NCBI GenBank assembly: GCA_011389735.1
Contig: JAABTS010000031.1
Location: 1 to 41,975 of the forward strand
DNA length: 41,975 bases
Reading direction: 5' to 3'
DNA from: Desulfobacteraceae bacterium
Lineage (GTDB): Bacteria > Desulfobacterota > Desulfobacteria > Desulfobacterales > JAABTS01
A program made the translations under genes and the position numbers. This document shows positions 1-9,029 of this stretch, one piece after another (position 1 is the stretch's first letter; the number at the start of each line of letters is the position of its first letter). Below the pieces are notes generated by a model that worked only from the letters and a program-made list of their open reading frames with translations, had not been told where the DNA came from and did not search any database.

Positions 1-45
1 CGACCGGCCGGAAAGATAATCAAGGGGAATAATATGCAAAACAGT

Positions 46-392
46 GGTAGGGCCGTCCCTACGCGGCGGCCGTTCAAAGGGCATTCATAAAGCCGCATGA
101 ATTTTGGGGATTGTCAACCCGTTATGTGCCCGAACATCCTGTGGTAGGGCCGCCCCTACGCGGCGGCTGCGGTAGGGCCGTCCCTACGCGGCGGCCGTTC
201 AAAGGGCATTCATAACGCCGCATAGATTTTGGGGATAGCCAACCCTTTATGGGCCCGAACATCCCCGCCACGTAGGGCGGGTCTACCGGGGGTGTTTGAT
301 TTCGGTTTATGATGTGGTGGGGCCGTTTATGGGGTATTTATAACGCCGCATCAATTTTAGGGATGATGCACCCGTTATGGGCCCGAACACCC
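46..392. repeat. Degenerate direct repeats (about 95-bp unit) with hairpin heads
   Basis: Two near-identical copies start at 46 and 171. Each opens with the short palindrome GTAGGGCCGTCCCTAC and continues through GGGCATTCATAA and CCGAACATCC. A lone copy of the palindromic head lies at 143-170, and a third, diverged copy spans about 316-392. The rest of 1-663 shows no convincing gene; a 71-codon minus-strand frame at 375-590 has no gene-like features. The GTAGGG/CCCTAC head resembles REP-type hairpins found scattered in many environmental bacterial genomes (general knowledge). The arrangement suggests local duplication of an intergenic repeat. Confidence 0.75.
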
Positions 393-663
393 CATTGGTA
401 GGGCTGATGAAACGGATAATTGGAGAATACCCCGGTTTTCAATGGGATGAATGGAATTCCGGAAAGAAGCTGGAACTTCATGGCGTGACGACGGCGAATG
501 CGAAGAAGTATCTGTCATGATTGCGGTTAAACATTTTTGGGGCTTGACAGTCTCGAAGCGATAAGGTCTCAAGCGGCTCAAGCAAATCATGTGTTACGCT
601 AAATCGAATAAGACGATCGCATATAAAAAAATCCATCTAAGACTGAATAAAAAAAGGTAATCA

Positions 664-3417
664 ATGGGCTTCTACAAAAAATTGCATGATTCTTTTATTG
701 GACGTTCCCAGCAAGACTTTTTAACTCATCGGGTTGATCATACCAGAAGTCCTGTTAAAGACGAACGTATTGACTCCCAGGCGACTTCGGCCGACCTGGC
801 GAACGCCATTTGCATTGGGGGCATACGGTGCCCGGGATGTTTTACAGGGACGATACTCAGACATGGAGGCGGCGTGGAACTAAGCCTGAGCGCCGGGCAG
901 AAATTCAAGATGAGCGAAAAAATCAGCGCCGGCGGCAGTGTGGAAGTGAGTTTCGGTTTCACGGCTGAAAAAGCGATCTTTCTGGGGTCCTTTTATCATG
1001 GCCGCGATTTAAGGACGTTGATCAAGAAATTTGAAACTGCGGGACAATCCCTGATGGGCTATAAAAGCTATCATCGCTATGGGCTGTGTATTTTTAACGC
1101 CCAATGCTGGTCGTACAAATATACTCTTAAAGGAGAAGCCTCGGCAGATTTGAAAGTCGGCCTGGGCGGACCGAAAAAGAAAACCGGAAGCCCAACGACA
1201 TCGGGTTCGACATCGTTGACCGCTTTTCGGGACAGCAATGGCTATGAATATGAATTGTTCCGATTCGATCTCAAGGCCCTTGAAGCAAAGGTGGGCGGAA
1301 GCATCACGTATCAAGGAATGCGCTATCTGGACCGGTCGCCGTTTCTGATCGGCGAGAGCGCCTACCTTGAAAGACAACCATCGGTAACCGCATTCGTCGG
1401 CAAGGTGTTTAACAGATATTTGACGATGTCCCTGTCCAATATCGAATCCGTAAAAAAGCCGGACTGGGTGTTCGAAAGCGGGGATAGCGATCATGTAGTT
1501 CTGCTTATCGATGTCGCCGTGACTGATAAAACTTTCAGCGCCAGCGCGAAATTGGGATCGGCGAAATTGACGATGGGCAGTTGTGGAATCACCGACTATT
1601 CGAAGGGTTCCATTGGAGCGGAAGGGGGGCAAGTCCAGGTCTCCGTGGCTAAAGGCGGTTATGAAAAACAGTGGAAAAAAGTGGCCAATTCTTACCACCT
1701 GCCAGGCTATTTTCAAAAGCGGTCCAGCGCTTCGGAAGTCCTTTTTTATCGCAGTTATCGTGTTCAGCAAATGTATTCGACCACAAAATGGTCTTACAAC
1801 ATTTTGTCGTTAAACTTGAAAGCCCTTAGACTGGGGATCGAGCCCGGCTTGCTGCTGTCGGGCAAAAAAGAGGACGCCGGAACTCAGCAATTCGGCAAAG
1901 GCGTCCTGACTCCCGCGGTTCCTTTCAGTTATACGAAACTCCAGGAATTGGACGTACTCGGAATCAAAGAAAAATTTGACAATATCAATAAATATTTGAA
2001 CAAATTAAGCTTCGACGCCTCGTTATTTAAAAATGATTGTTTTAACAATACAATGTCTTATCGTTTTGCCTGGTTGCAATATAAGCTGGATGACCCTCTG
2101 AGTAAAAAAATCAAAAAGAATGAGATCGCCGATGTCGGAACCGGTCATGGTTTAAGTGTCAGTGTCGATACCTTGCAGCATATTCTCCGCTGCATTGTTG
2201 GGCTTAAAATCGCTAAAGGGAATAATGAAACGGCCGTAACCGAAATATTAACGGAAACCGATCATGATTCTTTTATCGACGGCAAAATATTGGCTGACGC
2301 TAGGGACAAAGTTGCGGAAAACCTTTTACGATCCAGAAATCCCGCTAATTTCGCCCCTATCAATGAAAACTATTTTAAAAAGAAAACATACTTGTCAAAG
2401 ACAAGCCGGCGTCCCAGCAAGCTTAAAGCTATCGATAGCGCCATTAGCGCTCTGGAAAGCGCATTGAATGAAAGAGAACCGGATGAATTCGACCCGTTCT
2501 ATCATGAAAAATTAGGCGATATACTGGAACGAATTTTCTTGACGGCGACTGACGTGATGATCGCCCTTAATACCTTCGCCGAAGGGTTGAACCAAAAATA
2601 TGCAGTTGGAGTCCCCGACGGAGCAAATGACCGTTTCAATCGGATCATAAACGGGTTGGAAAATAAAGCCAGCCCCCGATGGGGCAGGAAGGATAATCAT
2701 TTAGAGAGCAGAGAAAGACGCGCTTCTTTAAAAAAACTGAACAGAAATGTAGCTTCGCTGCTAAAATTATTAGTTTCAACTGAAACCCGTCTTTTAATCG
2801 GGATCGGCCACCTTGCCAGATGCAAAAAAACACTGCTGAATCAAGCTGAAAGACTGGCCGATCGCACGGAAAACATTAAATCTCTGCATCAAAAAATCGT
2901 CAAGGAATATGTGCGGGCGAGTGATCTTCTGAATGATGTCATCGAAGATAAAGGTCATAATCCGTCGGGCGTTATCCTCGAAGTTGGTTACGTTTTGCCA
3001 AAACCGAAAGCCAACACAAATTTAGAAAAAATATATAAAGTGAAAGAAATCAAAATCAACGGCAATGAGTCACAATTGAATTTGAAGGAGCCGGATTTGG
3101 ATAATTTGGAACAGATTCAAGATAAAAGGCTCCGCTATATTTGTTTTCGACATCGAACAATAGACAGTTATTCATTTAGCGGTACGTTATTCAGACTGGG
3201 ATTGGATTTCGGCGTTTTTGGAACGTCCTTGAAAGTCGTGATATCGAAAAACTTCCGCAGTGAAGGCTGTATCGACTTGTTCAAAACGGTCTTTGATCAG
3301 AACGGGAATGAAATCCATGTTGAAACCGGTGTCGGAATGATGGGATCAAGGGAGAAACGCGCAATCAGAGAAGAACAAAGCGTGATCATGTGTCCGATGA
3401 TGGGATTCGGGGAATGA
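664..3417 (+). CDS. Large orphan protein of unknown function (917 aa)
   Basis: I do not recognise this protein. The ATG at 664 follows an AAAGGT ribosome-binding-like sequence. There is no signal peptide or membrane helix at the N-terminus. Roughly the first 410 residues are rich in glycine and in alternating polar/hydrophobic segments that look like recurring beta strands (around GGSVEVSFG, LKGEASADLKVGLGG, AKVGGSITYQG, SASAKLGSAKLTMG and GGQVQVSVAKGG). The middle, about 440-800, is lysine-rich and mostly helical, with coiled-coil-like stretches near 630-660 and 720-790. The last 110 residues return to beta-type sequence and end with MCPMMGFGE. It stands alone between a repeat region and a thioesterase gene, and its A+T content looks higher than its neighbours'. 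A beta-shell plus helical layout could suit a surface, secreted or effector-like protein, but that is a guess. Confidence 0.8.
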   Translation: MGFYKKLHDSFIGRSQQDFLTHRVDHTRSPVKDERIDSQATSADLANAICIGGIRCPGCFTGTILRHGGGVELSLSAGQKFKMSEKISAGGSVEVSFGFTAEKAIFLGSFYHGRDLRTLIKKFETAGQSLMGYKSYHRYGLCIFNAQCWSYKYTLKGEASADLKVGLGGPKKKTGSPTTSGSTSLTAFRDSNGYEYELFRFDLKALEAKVGGSITYQGMRYLDRSPFLIGESAYLERQPSVTAFVGKVFNRYLTMSLSNIESVKKPDWVFESGDSDHVVLLIDVAVTDKTFSASAKLGSAKLTMGSCGITDYSKGSIGAEGGQVQVSVAKGGYEKQWKKVANSYHLPGYFQKRSSASEVLFYRSYRVQQMYSTTKWSYNILSLNLKALRLGIEPGLLLSGKKEDAGTQQFGKGVLTPAVPFSYTKLQELDVLGIKEKFDNINKYLNKLSFDASLFKNDCFNNTMSYRFAWLQYKLDDPLSKKIKKNEIADVGTGHGLSVSVDTLQHILRCIVGLKIAKGNNETAVTEILTETDHDSFIDGKILADARDKVAENLLRSRNPANFAPINENYFKKKTYLSKTSRRPSKLKAIDSAISALESALNEREPDEFDPFYHEKLGDILERIFLTATDVMIALNTFAEGLNQKYAVGVPDGANDRFNRIINGLENKASPRWGRKDNHLESRERRASLKKLNRNVASLLKLLVSTETRLLIGIGHLARCKKTLLNQAERLADRTENIKSLHQKIVKEYVRASDLLNDVIEDKGHNPSGVILEVGYVLPKPKANTNLEKIYKVKEIKINGNESQLNLKEPDLDNLEQIQDKRLRYICFRHRTIDSYSFSGTLFRLGLDFGVFGTSLKVVISKNFRSEGCIDLFKTVFDQNGNEIHVETGVGMMGSREKRAIREEQSVIMCPMMGFGE

Positions 3418-3591
3418 GTACAGTTCTTTTATTCTTACCGGGTCGCCGATTACTCGGTCGATTTAATCGTCTCCGCCGCCTCAAATGTCAGTGCGAGTCC
3501 TTTCCGCCCCCTGGCCTGTAGAAAAGAGACGCTACACATAGCCTGTCGCCTTTCAGATGAGAAAAGCCGGTCTAAAAAAAGGAATTTGAAT

Positions 3592-4398
3592 ATGCTTAAT
3601 ACTAAATTTACAACGATGCTTGATAGAGCGCAAAACACGACGGGAGAAAACCAATTCAGCGTACCTGATGATTGGATGCAGGGCCGCACCGCTTACGGGG
3701 GACTTGTTGCGGCAATGGTCTTGAAGTCAATGCGCGGCCATGTGGTTCCGGAACGGAAAGTGCGCAGTCTCTTTTTTTCTTTTGTTGGCCCGGTGAATTC
3801 AGACCCTTTCCGTATTCAAACCGAATTATTACGTTCAGGGAAGTCTGTGACTACGGTCGAGTCTAAATTGATTCAGAATGATAAGATATGCTGCACAGCG
3901 TTGGGAAGCTTCGGTGGCGATCGTGAATCAAAAATAGAGATAAAGCCAATTGAGCGTCCAGAGTTAGTAGATCCTTCAAAGGCGCTTGAGCTGCCCTATA
4001 TCGAAGGCTTAACCCCTGCTTTTACGCGCCATTTTGATTATCGATGGGCGGTTGGCGAATTACCTTTTTCCGGAAAAGGCGGCGATGAAATCGGGGGCTG
4101 GATAAATTTTCGTGAAGAAACAATTTGCCTTACCGAAGAATGGTTGATTGCTTTGGCTGACGCCTGGCCCACGCCCGTACTCTCTCAATTGACAGAACCC
4201 GCCGCGGCCAGCACATTGACATGGGCGTTGGGATTTGTTCATCTGAATCGCCAAACCTGCTCTGAAAACGATTGGTGGGCCTATCACTGCATGATTGACA
4301 GCGCGGAAAGGGGCTACGCTCACGAACGAAGCGCGTTATGGGACCCTGAAGGAAAACTGGCGTTGATGAGCCATCAGACGACAACTGTATTCGCCTGA
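3592..4398 (+). CDS. Acyl-CoA thioesterase family protein (double hotdog)
   Basis: This 268-residue protein has the length and layout of TesB-like thioesterases made of two fused hotdog domains, which hydrolyse acyl-CoA to free acid and CoA in the cytoplasm. An N-terminal hotdog shows QGRTAYGGLVAAMVLKSM, the long-helix signature of the fold, followed by RSLFFSFVGPVNSDPF. The second domain carries FVHLNRQTCSENDWWAYHC and ends with ALWDPEGKLALMSHQTT, typical of the TesB C-terminus. I chose the ATG at 3592, which has AAAGGA eight bases upstream; a TTG at 3586 is in frame but closer to that site. It stands alone, with a 174-bp gap before it and a MITE-like element after it. The substrate cannot be told from sequence. 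Confidence 0.75.
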   Translation: MLNTKFTTMLDRAQNTTGENQFSVPDDWMQGRTAYGGLVAAMVLKSMRGHVVPERKVRSLFFSFVGPVNSDPFRIQTELLRSGKSVTTVESKLIQNDKICCTALGSFGGDRESKIEIKPIERPELVDPSKALELPYIEGLTPAFTRHFDYRWAVGELPFSGKGGDEIGGWINFREETICLTEEWLIALADAWPTPVLSQLTEPAAASTLTWALGFVHLNRQTCSENDWWAYHCMIDSAERGYAHERSALWDPEGKLALMSHQTTTVFA

Positions 4399-4432
4399 TA
4401 TTGAATTTCTGTTTTCATGTTGTCGCCGTAAA

Positions 4433-4663
4433 GCTTGGTTCTAAGATCGGCCGGAGCGCCAGGGTAAGCCGGGGGTCGCAAACCCCCTCTGAGCGGGTCT
4501 TTTGCTCTGAGCGGGTTTGTAGCCCGCGACTTACGAAGCGCGGTCTCCGGCTTTGGCGCTCCAACCCGAGAGAGCGCAACGGGTTGTTTTCTCCCGTAGG
4601 TTGGATTAGTGCAGCTTAATCCGAAATCCGGCAAAACCAGACTGGCCGAAGTTAGAACCAAGC
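4433..4663. mobile_element. MITE-like element (family B) with terminal inverted repeats
   Basis: The ends are inverted copies: GCTTGGTTCTAAGATCGGCC on the left, and on the right the complement of GCTTGGTTCTAACTTCGGCC. Inside is a second inverted pair, GGAGCGCCA at about 4453 and TGGCGCTCC at about 4553. There are also three small palindromes: GGGGGTCGCAAACCCCC, GCGGGTTTGTAGCCCGC, and GGATTA with TAATCC near 4605-4622. No transposase is encoded and no clear target duplication is visible. The frames at 4401-4619 and 4374-4667 lie in this element and are not genes. The palindromic modules match motifs at 10615-10680 and 12035-12060, so this is one member of a modular repeat family. Confidence 0.75.
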
Positions 4664-5015
4664 CCAAATAGGCATTATGGTTAATTTGGTAGAGGCCAAA
4701 AACCGGACAAAAATAATCGCCAAAAACGGCATTTTTAGAGGGCCCAGGTTTAACCTGTTCTACGGGGTTGAAACAGGCAAGGATGCCTGTTTTACGGGGG
4801 AGGCCGACTTTATCGAGCTAAATAGGACAAACAAAAACCTTTTATGCCGCTGTGATTCTCTCAACGCTTCATACAGCGGCAAAATCCCAAGCCGAACTCG
4901 CGCAACCCGACGTTGACGGTTGCAATGATTCCATTCAGCCGGCTTCAACCGCGTAAAACAGACTGGCATCTCACGGGTGACATAGTGAAACGAATTTCCG
5001 GAAAATGATACACTC
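4664..5015. other. Gene-free spacer with two hairpins
   Basis: No gene is visible. There is a perfect 9-bp stem with a 4-base loop at 4771-4792 (AAACAGGCA / TGCCTGTTT), and an 8-bp stem, GCCGCTGT / ACAGCGGC, at 4846-4853 and 4873-4880. Neither is followed by a clean T-run. They could act as weak terminators between the thioesterase gene (plus) and the phosphoesterase gene (minus), which converge here. Confidence 0.4.
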
Positions 5016-6164
5016 TTATGGTGCTTCGTCGGGGGAGACGGGTGAAGATTTTTTCTCCAGATCGATGATCGTTATTTCCGGGGGCGATCCCAGTCTCATG
5101 GGAGGCCCCCACAAGCCTGTCCCGCGGCTGGTGTAGACGGCGCTCCCGCCGCCGATTTCATGATACCCTCTGGCGTACCGGTACCGCATATGAACCGGTA
5201 TGGTGAACGGAAATATCTGGCCTCCGTGGGAATGGCCCGAGAGTTGCAGGTCGAAACGGCCTACAAGGCGTTCATCGACTTCGGGCCGATGTTTTATGAG
5301 AATGGTAAAGTCGTCCGCCGGGGCGTTGTTCAATAACGGCCGGATCGGTTTTCTGTTTTCATAATGCCGGTCGTCTTCGCCGATCACCGCGATATTTCCC
5401 TTGATTCGTATTTTTTCGTCTCTAAGGACTTTAAAACCGGCGTTCCGCAGATTGGTTACACTCAAGGCGGTTCCTCTGTAAAATTCGTGATTTCCGAGAA
5501 CGGCGAATTTTCCCATGGGAGCGTCGATGACCCGGAACAATCTCGTCAGGCCCTCGACATGCGATGTCGAACCATCGATAAAATCCCCGGCGTTGATAAC
5601 GATGTCCGGTTGCAATGCTTGAATCTGATCCACGATTTCTCTGATTTTGGATTCTCTGCTCAACAATCCCAGATGAACATCCGAAATCATTACGATCCGA
5701 ACCCGGCCGGCCTCACTCTCGATTTTTTCGGTTTCGACGGTTAAGTGTTCAATACGGATATTCGACGCCTCGAACACGGCCCATACCGATAACCAGAAGG
5801 ATATGAAAATGACGCCATAGGCGATGAATCCGCCGGATGGAGATCCGGAACCGCCGGCGCCGGAAAAATGTTTATAAACAAATATGATTATATGATAAAT
5901 CGACGCTGGAACGGAAAATGTCAAGGAGATGAGCACAAATCCCATCCAGTAGTATCCGATATATCCAATCACGGAAGCCGCCAGGTCATGTCCTGAATGT
6001 TCGAGCATCCGGCAGATGACCGGAGCTAGAATCAAAAACAGCGTCGTCACGAAAATGATCCCGTGAACAAGTTTTCCCGGAGGGATGAGATCTTTTATTG
6101 CAAACAAAAATACGGCGTGCATTCCTCCGTAAATCAACAAGAACATCAACAAAAACATCGACAT
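5016..6164 (-). CDS. Membrane-anchored metallophosphoesterase (YkuE/YaeI-like)
   Basis: This 382-residue protein has about four hydrophobic segments in its first 140 residues, followed by a calcineurin-like phosphoesterase domain. All metal-site motifs are present in order: ISDVHLG, NAGDFID, LGNHEFY, IKHRPE and SGHSHGGQ. Such proteins hydrolyse phosphoester bonds using two metal ions; relatives in this subfamily act on lipid pyrophosphates or other membrane-linked substrates, but the substrate here is unknown. The ATG at 6164 is preceded by AAAGGA at a good distance; an upstream in-frame TTG at 6188 is less likely. It is divergent from the phosphatase-fold gene at 6558, with two family-A repeats between them. 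Confidence 0.85.
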   Translation of the reverse strand: MSMFLLMFLLIYGGMHAVFLFAIKDLIPPGKLVHGIIFVTTLFLILAPVICRMLEHSGHDLAASVIGYIGYYWMGFVLISLTFSVPASIYHIIIFVYKHFSGAGGSGSPSGGFIAYGVIFISFWLSVWAVFEASNIRIEHLTVETEKIESEAGRVRIVMISDVHLGLLSRESKIREIVDQIQALQPDIVINAGDFIDGSTSHVEGLTRLFRVIDAPMGKFAVLGNHEFYRGTALSVTNLRNAGFKVLRDEKIRIKGNIAVIGEDDRHYENRKPIRPLLNNAPADDFTILIKHRPEVDERLVGRFDLQLSGHSHGGQIFPFTIPVHMRYRYARGYHEIGGGSAVYTSRGTGLWGPPMRLGSPPEITIIDLEKKSSPVSPDEAP

Positions 6165-6300
6165 CGTGGAGTTTCCTTTCTCAACCAAACCTTATGAAGC
6201 CTTCCGGAAAGTTCATTTCTGAAAACCGATACCTGTTCACTCCAATTAAAATATCCATTGAAATCACGGGATCAATCCTGTATGGTGCCTTTTTTTATGC

Positions 6301-6408
6301 TATAGCCTTTCAGATATTGAATTTCAGTGCGTTATCGGTCGGAGATATACAACTTGTATTATCCCCTCCCTCTATCCTTCTGAAATGTAATATCTGAAAA
6401 CCCATATA
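6301..6408. repeat. Family-A palindromic repeat, copy A1 (reverse orientation)
   Basis: Outer arms TATAGCCTTTCAG and CTGAAAACCCATATA enclose a shorter inner arm pair with CAGTGCGTTATCGG on the left. It is degenerate relative to the best copies, especially in the right arm. It lies in the divergent gap between the phosphoesterase and the phosphatase-fold gene; a short palindromic remnant of the same arms is at about 6195-6232. Confidence 0.7.
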
Positions 6409-6437
6409 TCATGATATTATGATACACGCCTTTGGAA

Positions 6438-6545
6438 ATATCCAGATTTTCAGAAATAAATTTCACAAGGAGGCGGGCCCGGGATGATATTATTCGTATA
6501 TCCCGGTAGGATAACGCAGTGAAATTGATTTTTGGAAGACTATAT
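6438..6545. repeat. Family-A palindromic repeat, copy A2
   Basis: A near-complete copy in the forward orientation: arm ATTTTCAGAAATAAATTTCAC, inner GGGCCCGGGAT, loop GATATTATTCGTAT, inner ATCCCGG, then ACGCAGTGAAAT and the closing arm. It overlaps the spurious upstream start (6519) of the following frame, which shows that the gene there starts later, at 6558. Confidence 0.85.
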
Positions 6546-6557
6546 CTACGGAAGAAT

Positions 6558-7577
6558 ATGAGTCCTTTCTTTGATCCTTATAAAAACCAGCCGTTTAAGC
6601 GGGTTATGGTCTGCGTGGTAATTTTTTTTTCCGTTGCCGTTTTGTGGTACGCCGGAATGCGAGTCATGAGTCCTCATTTCAAGGTTCAAATCATTGAGTT
6701 GAGCATGTCCGGCCCCGCGGAAGAGAATACGGAGAATCCCAAAACCGGCCTTGATATCGGATGCTGGAATATCGCTCACGGCCGGGGAGACGAACAGGAC
6801 ATAAGCAATTTCAGGGGCGGTGATATCGGAATGAAAATCAGACGGCTGCTCGATATCGGAACTGTTTTCAAGGAAGCGGAACTCGATATCGTGGTTTTGA
6901 ACGAAGTCGATTTTCAATCGATCTGGAGCAAGCATGTGAACCAGACTGATTTTATCGCCCGCACAGGACAATTTCCATACACGGCCAGGCAACGCAACGT
7001 GGATATTTCCTTTCCATTCTGCCATTTCAAATTCGGTAACGCTATACTCAGCAAATTCCCCATTGTCAAGGCCGAAGCCATAGAATTCGAACCTTATTCC
7101 CGGCTTGAAAAATGGACGGCGGGCAATCATGACGGGATTGTATGCACGATCGAACCGCCGGAGGGAACAAGGATTCGGGTTATCGCCGTTCATCTTGAAT
7201 CCCGGAGCGGCGCCGTTCGGGTTCGATGTGCAAGAAAATTGATAAAAATCGTGAAATCGTCTAATTTGCCGGCGATTGTTATGGGAGATTTCAATTCTAC
7301 GTCGAAGGGCTTTCCCGGACATCGAACCGGAGCGTCAAACCGGAGCGCAATGGACATACTTTTTCAAAGCGGCCTGTTTGATCCGGCGCCGATGCGAATC
7401 GCCTCGACGCCTGATAATTTTACCTTCCCCTCGACCGACCCGGCCCGCGCAATCGACTGGATTTTAGTGACAAAGCCTCTGAAAATCTTTCAATATAATG
7501 TTTTGAACGAGAAATTGTCCGATCACCGGCCTGTTACAGCCAAAATTATTCAACACTCCGGGCTTGCGGATAAATAA
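6558..7577 (+). CDS. Endonuclease/exonuclease/phosphatase-family protein, membrane-anchored
   Basis: This 339-residue protein has one N-terminal membrane segment (about residues 12-32) and then an endonuclease/exonuclease/phosphatase domain. The motifs are DIGCWNIAHG, VVLNEVDF, GNAILSKFPI, VIAVHLESRSG, VMGDFNST, IDWILV and SDHRPVTA, so the Asn, Glu, Asp/Asn and final Asp-His catalytic set is complete. The family includes DNases, sphingomyelinases and inositol phosphatases; the anchor places the domain outside the cytoplasm, which favours a lipid or phosphoester substrate over DNA repair (inference). The start at 6558 is used because the upstream in-frame residues are encoded by repeat A2. Confidence 0.85.
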   Translation: MSPFFDPYKNQPFKRVMVCVVIFFSVAVLWYAGMRVMSPHFKVQIIELSMSGPAEENTENPKTGLDIGCWNIAHGRGDEQDISNFRGGDIGMKIRRLLDIGTVFKEAELDIVVLNEVDFQSIWSKHVNQTDFIARTGQFPYTARQRNVDISFPFCHFKFGNAILSKFPIVKAEAIEFEPYSRLEKWTAGNHDGIVCTIEPPEGTRIRVIAVHLESRSGAVRVRCARKLIKIVKSSNLPAIVMGDFNSTSKGFPGHRTGASNRSAMDILFQSGLFDPAPMRIASTPDNFTFPSTDPARAIDWILVTKPLKIFQYNVLNEKLSDHRPVTAKIIQHSGLADK

Positions 7578-7600
7578 AATTTCAAGCTGCGGCGGGATCG

Positions 7601-7702
7601 ATATAGCCTTCCGGAAATCAAATTTCAGTGCTTTGTCGGCCTGGGATATGCGAATCGTATGATCCTGCGCCCGCAGCCTTGTGAAATTTGATTTCCGCAA
7701 GA
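7601..7702. repeat. Family-A palindromic repeat, copy A3 (reverse orientation)
   Basis: Arms GGAAATCAAATTTCA and TGAAATTTGATTTCC pair almost perfectly, with a loop around GGGATATGCGAATCGTATGATCC. It sits between the convergent ends of the genes at 7577 and 7709 and could act as a bidirectional terminator. Confidence 0.85.
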
Positions 7703-7708
7703 TTTTTT

Positions 7709-8863
7709 TCAGGAACGCCTGTCCTTCAAAATATTATTGGATATCACGATCCGCTGAATCTCCGAGGTCCCTTCGTAAATGGTGAACACGCGCGCATCGC
7801 GATACATCCGTTCGATCGGATAGTCCCTGGTGAAACCGTAACCGCCATGAATTTGAAGCGCTTTTCCGGTGATTCGATTGACCATTTCGGATGCAAATAA
7901 TTTGGCCATCGAGGCCTGTGTCGAAAATCGTTCTCCCATATCCTTCATGGCCGCCGCATAGAACATGAGATGCCGGGCCGCCTCGATTTCCGTGGCCATG
8001 TCCGCGATGGTCCATCGGATTCCCTGAAATTTGGATATTTTTTGACCGAATTGCTCGCGTTTTTTCGCGTATTTGACCGCGGCGTCCAGGCAGGCCTGGG
8101 CCACGCCCACGGACTGGGCGGCGATCCCGATCCGGCCGCCGTCAAGAGCGGTCATGGCGACTTTAAATCCATCTCCCTCTTCTCCCAGCCGGTCTTCGAC
8201 GGGCACGATACAATTTTCGAACATCAGATCGGTTGTATCCGAAGCTCTCAGCCCCATTTTGTCTTCTTCACGGCCTACGACCAAACCGGGATTGTCCTTA
8301 TTGACAATGAACGCGCTGATCCCTTTGTGCCGGGCGGACTCGTCGGTTTTAGCCGTTACGATCACCAGTCCGCAGTTCTTCCCGGATGTGATAAAGCGCT
8401 TGGTTCCGTTCAGGACATAGTGGTCGCCTTTTTTGACTGCCGTGGCGGCCTGGGACACCGGATCGGAACCGGCGTGAGGCTCGGTGAGCGCAAACGCTCC
8501 GATTTTTTCGGCGGAAGCGAGTTGGGGAAAGTAGCGGCTTTTTTGGTCTTCGTTCCCAAACCGTTTGATACTTTCACACACAATTGAATTGTGAACCGAC
8601 ATGACCACCGCCGTGGAGGCGCAGGAATACGCGATTTCCGAAAGCGCCAGCACGTAGCTGATGGTGTCGGCTCCTTCACCGTTGTATTCCAGGGGAACCA
8701 TCATGCCCATCAAACCGAGTTCGGCCATTTTTTCGAGATTTTCCCTGGGAAATTCTTTTGTCTGATCCCGTTCCGCCGCGGTCGCCCCAACGACTTTTCG
8801 GGAAAACTCCCTGACCATGCTCTGGATCATTAAATGCTCGTCGGTGAGCCTGTAATATGACAT
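7709..8863 (-). CDS. Short-chain acyl-CoA dehydrogenase
   Basis: This 384-residue FAD enzyme matches the butyryl/short-chain acyl-CoA dehydrogenase group, which oxidises acyl-CoA to trans-2-enoyl-CoA and passes electrons to electron-transfer flavoprotein. It has the family signatures AFALTEPHAGSDP and QIHGGYGFTRDYPIERMYRDAR, and the catalytic glutamate in IYEGTSEIQR (E364). The ATG at 8863 follows GGAAGGAAAG. It is the last gene in a co-directional block with a cupin regulator, 3-hydroxybutyryl-CoA dehydrogenase, thiolase and acyl-CoA mutase, which supports a role in butyrate or isobutyrate oxidation. Preference for butyryl- over isobutyryl-CoA cannot be settled from sequence. Confidence 0.92.
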   Translation of the reverse strand: MSYYRLTDEHLMIQSMVREFSRKVVGATAAERDQTKEFPRENLEKMAELGLMGMMVPLEYNGEGADTISYVLALSEIAYSCASTAVVMSVHNSIVCESIKRFGNEDQKSRYFPQLASAEKIGAFALTEPHAGSDPVSQAATAVKKGDHYVLNGTKRFITSGKNCGLVIVTAKTDESARHKGISAFIVNKDNPGLVVGREEDKMGLRASDTTDLMFENCIVPVEDRLGEEGDGFKVAMTALDGGRIGIAAQSVGVAQACLDAAVKYAKKREQFGQKISKFQGIRWTIADMATEIEAARHLMFYAAAMKDMGERFSTQASMAKLFASEMVNRITGKALQIHGGYGFTRDYPIERMYRDARVFTIYEGTSEIQRIVISNNILKDRRS

Positions 8864-9029
8864 ATGTCTTTCCTTCCATTTCGAAATTTCCCGTCCGTTT
8901 CGAAAAACAGGATCGTTCGTTACAAGATTTCAGAAAACAGTTACAATACGGCGGAATGGGAAATTACCGGCGATCGCTTTTCCCGGCGGCGAAATTGAAT
9001 TTCCGGAAGGCCGGGAAATCATGAAATCA

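Noticed and set aside
46-392. Possible CRISPR array in the repeated region at the left edge
   Set aside because: The repeat unit is about 95 bp or longer, the copies are few and unequal in spacing, and the unit contains its own hairpin head. CRISPR repeats are about 24-40 bp with even spacers.
1009-1770. 253-codon open frame on the minus strand inside the 917-aa gene
   Set aside because: Protein sequence is rich in Arg, His and Phe with no family-like pattern, and lies opposite a better-supported long gene.
4374-4667. Small ORFs in the region after the thioesterase gene
   Set aside because: They fall wholly within the family-B element and its palindromes.
6519-6557. Upstream start of the phosphatase-fold protein
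   Set aside because: These codons are part of repeat A2; the family-like sequence and a GGAAG site support the ATG at 6558.
6546-7322. 258-codon open frame opposite the endonuclease/exonuclease/phosphatase-family gene
   Set aside because: The plus-strand frame carries all catalytic motifs; the antisense frame has none.
7601-7702. Copy A3 as a simple intrinsic terminator
   Set aside because: The sequence is one of a repeated family with no consistent T-run after the stem. Termination is possible but not its defining feature.
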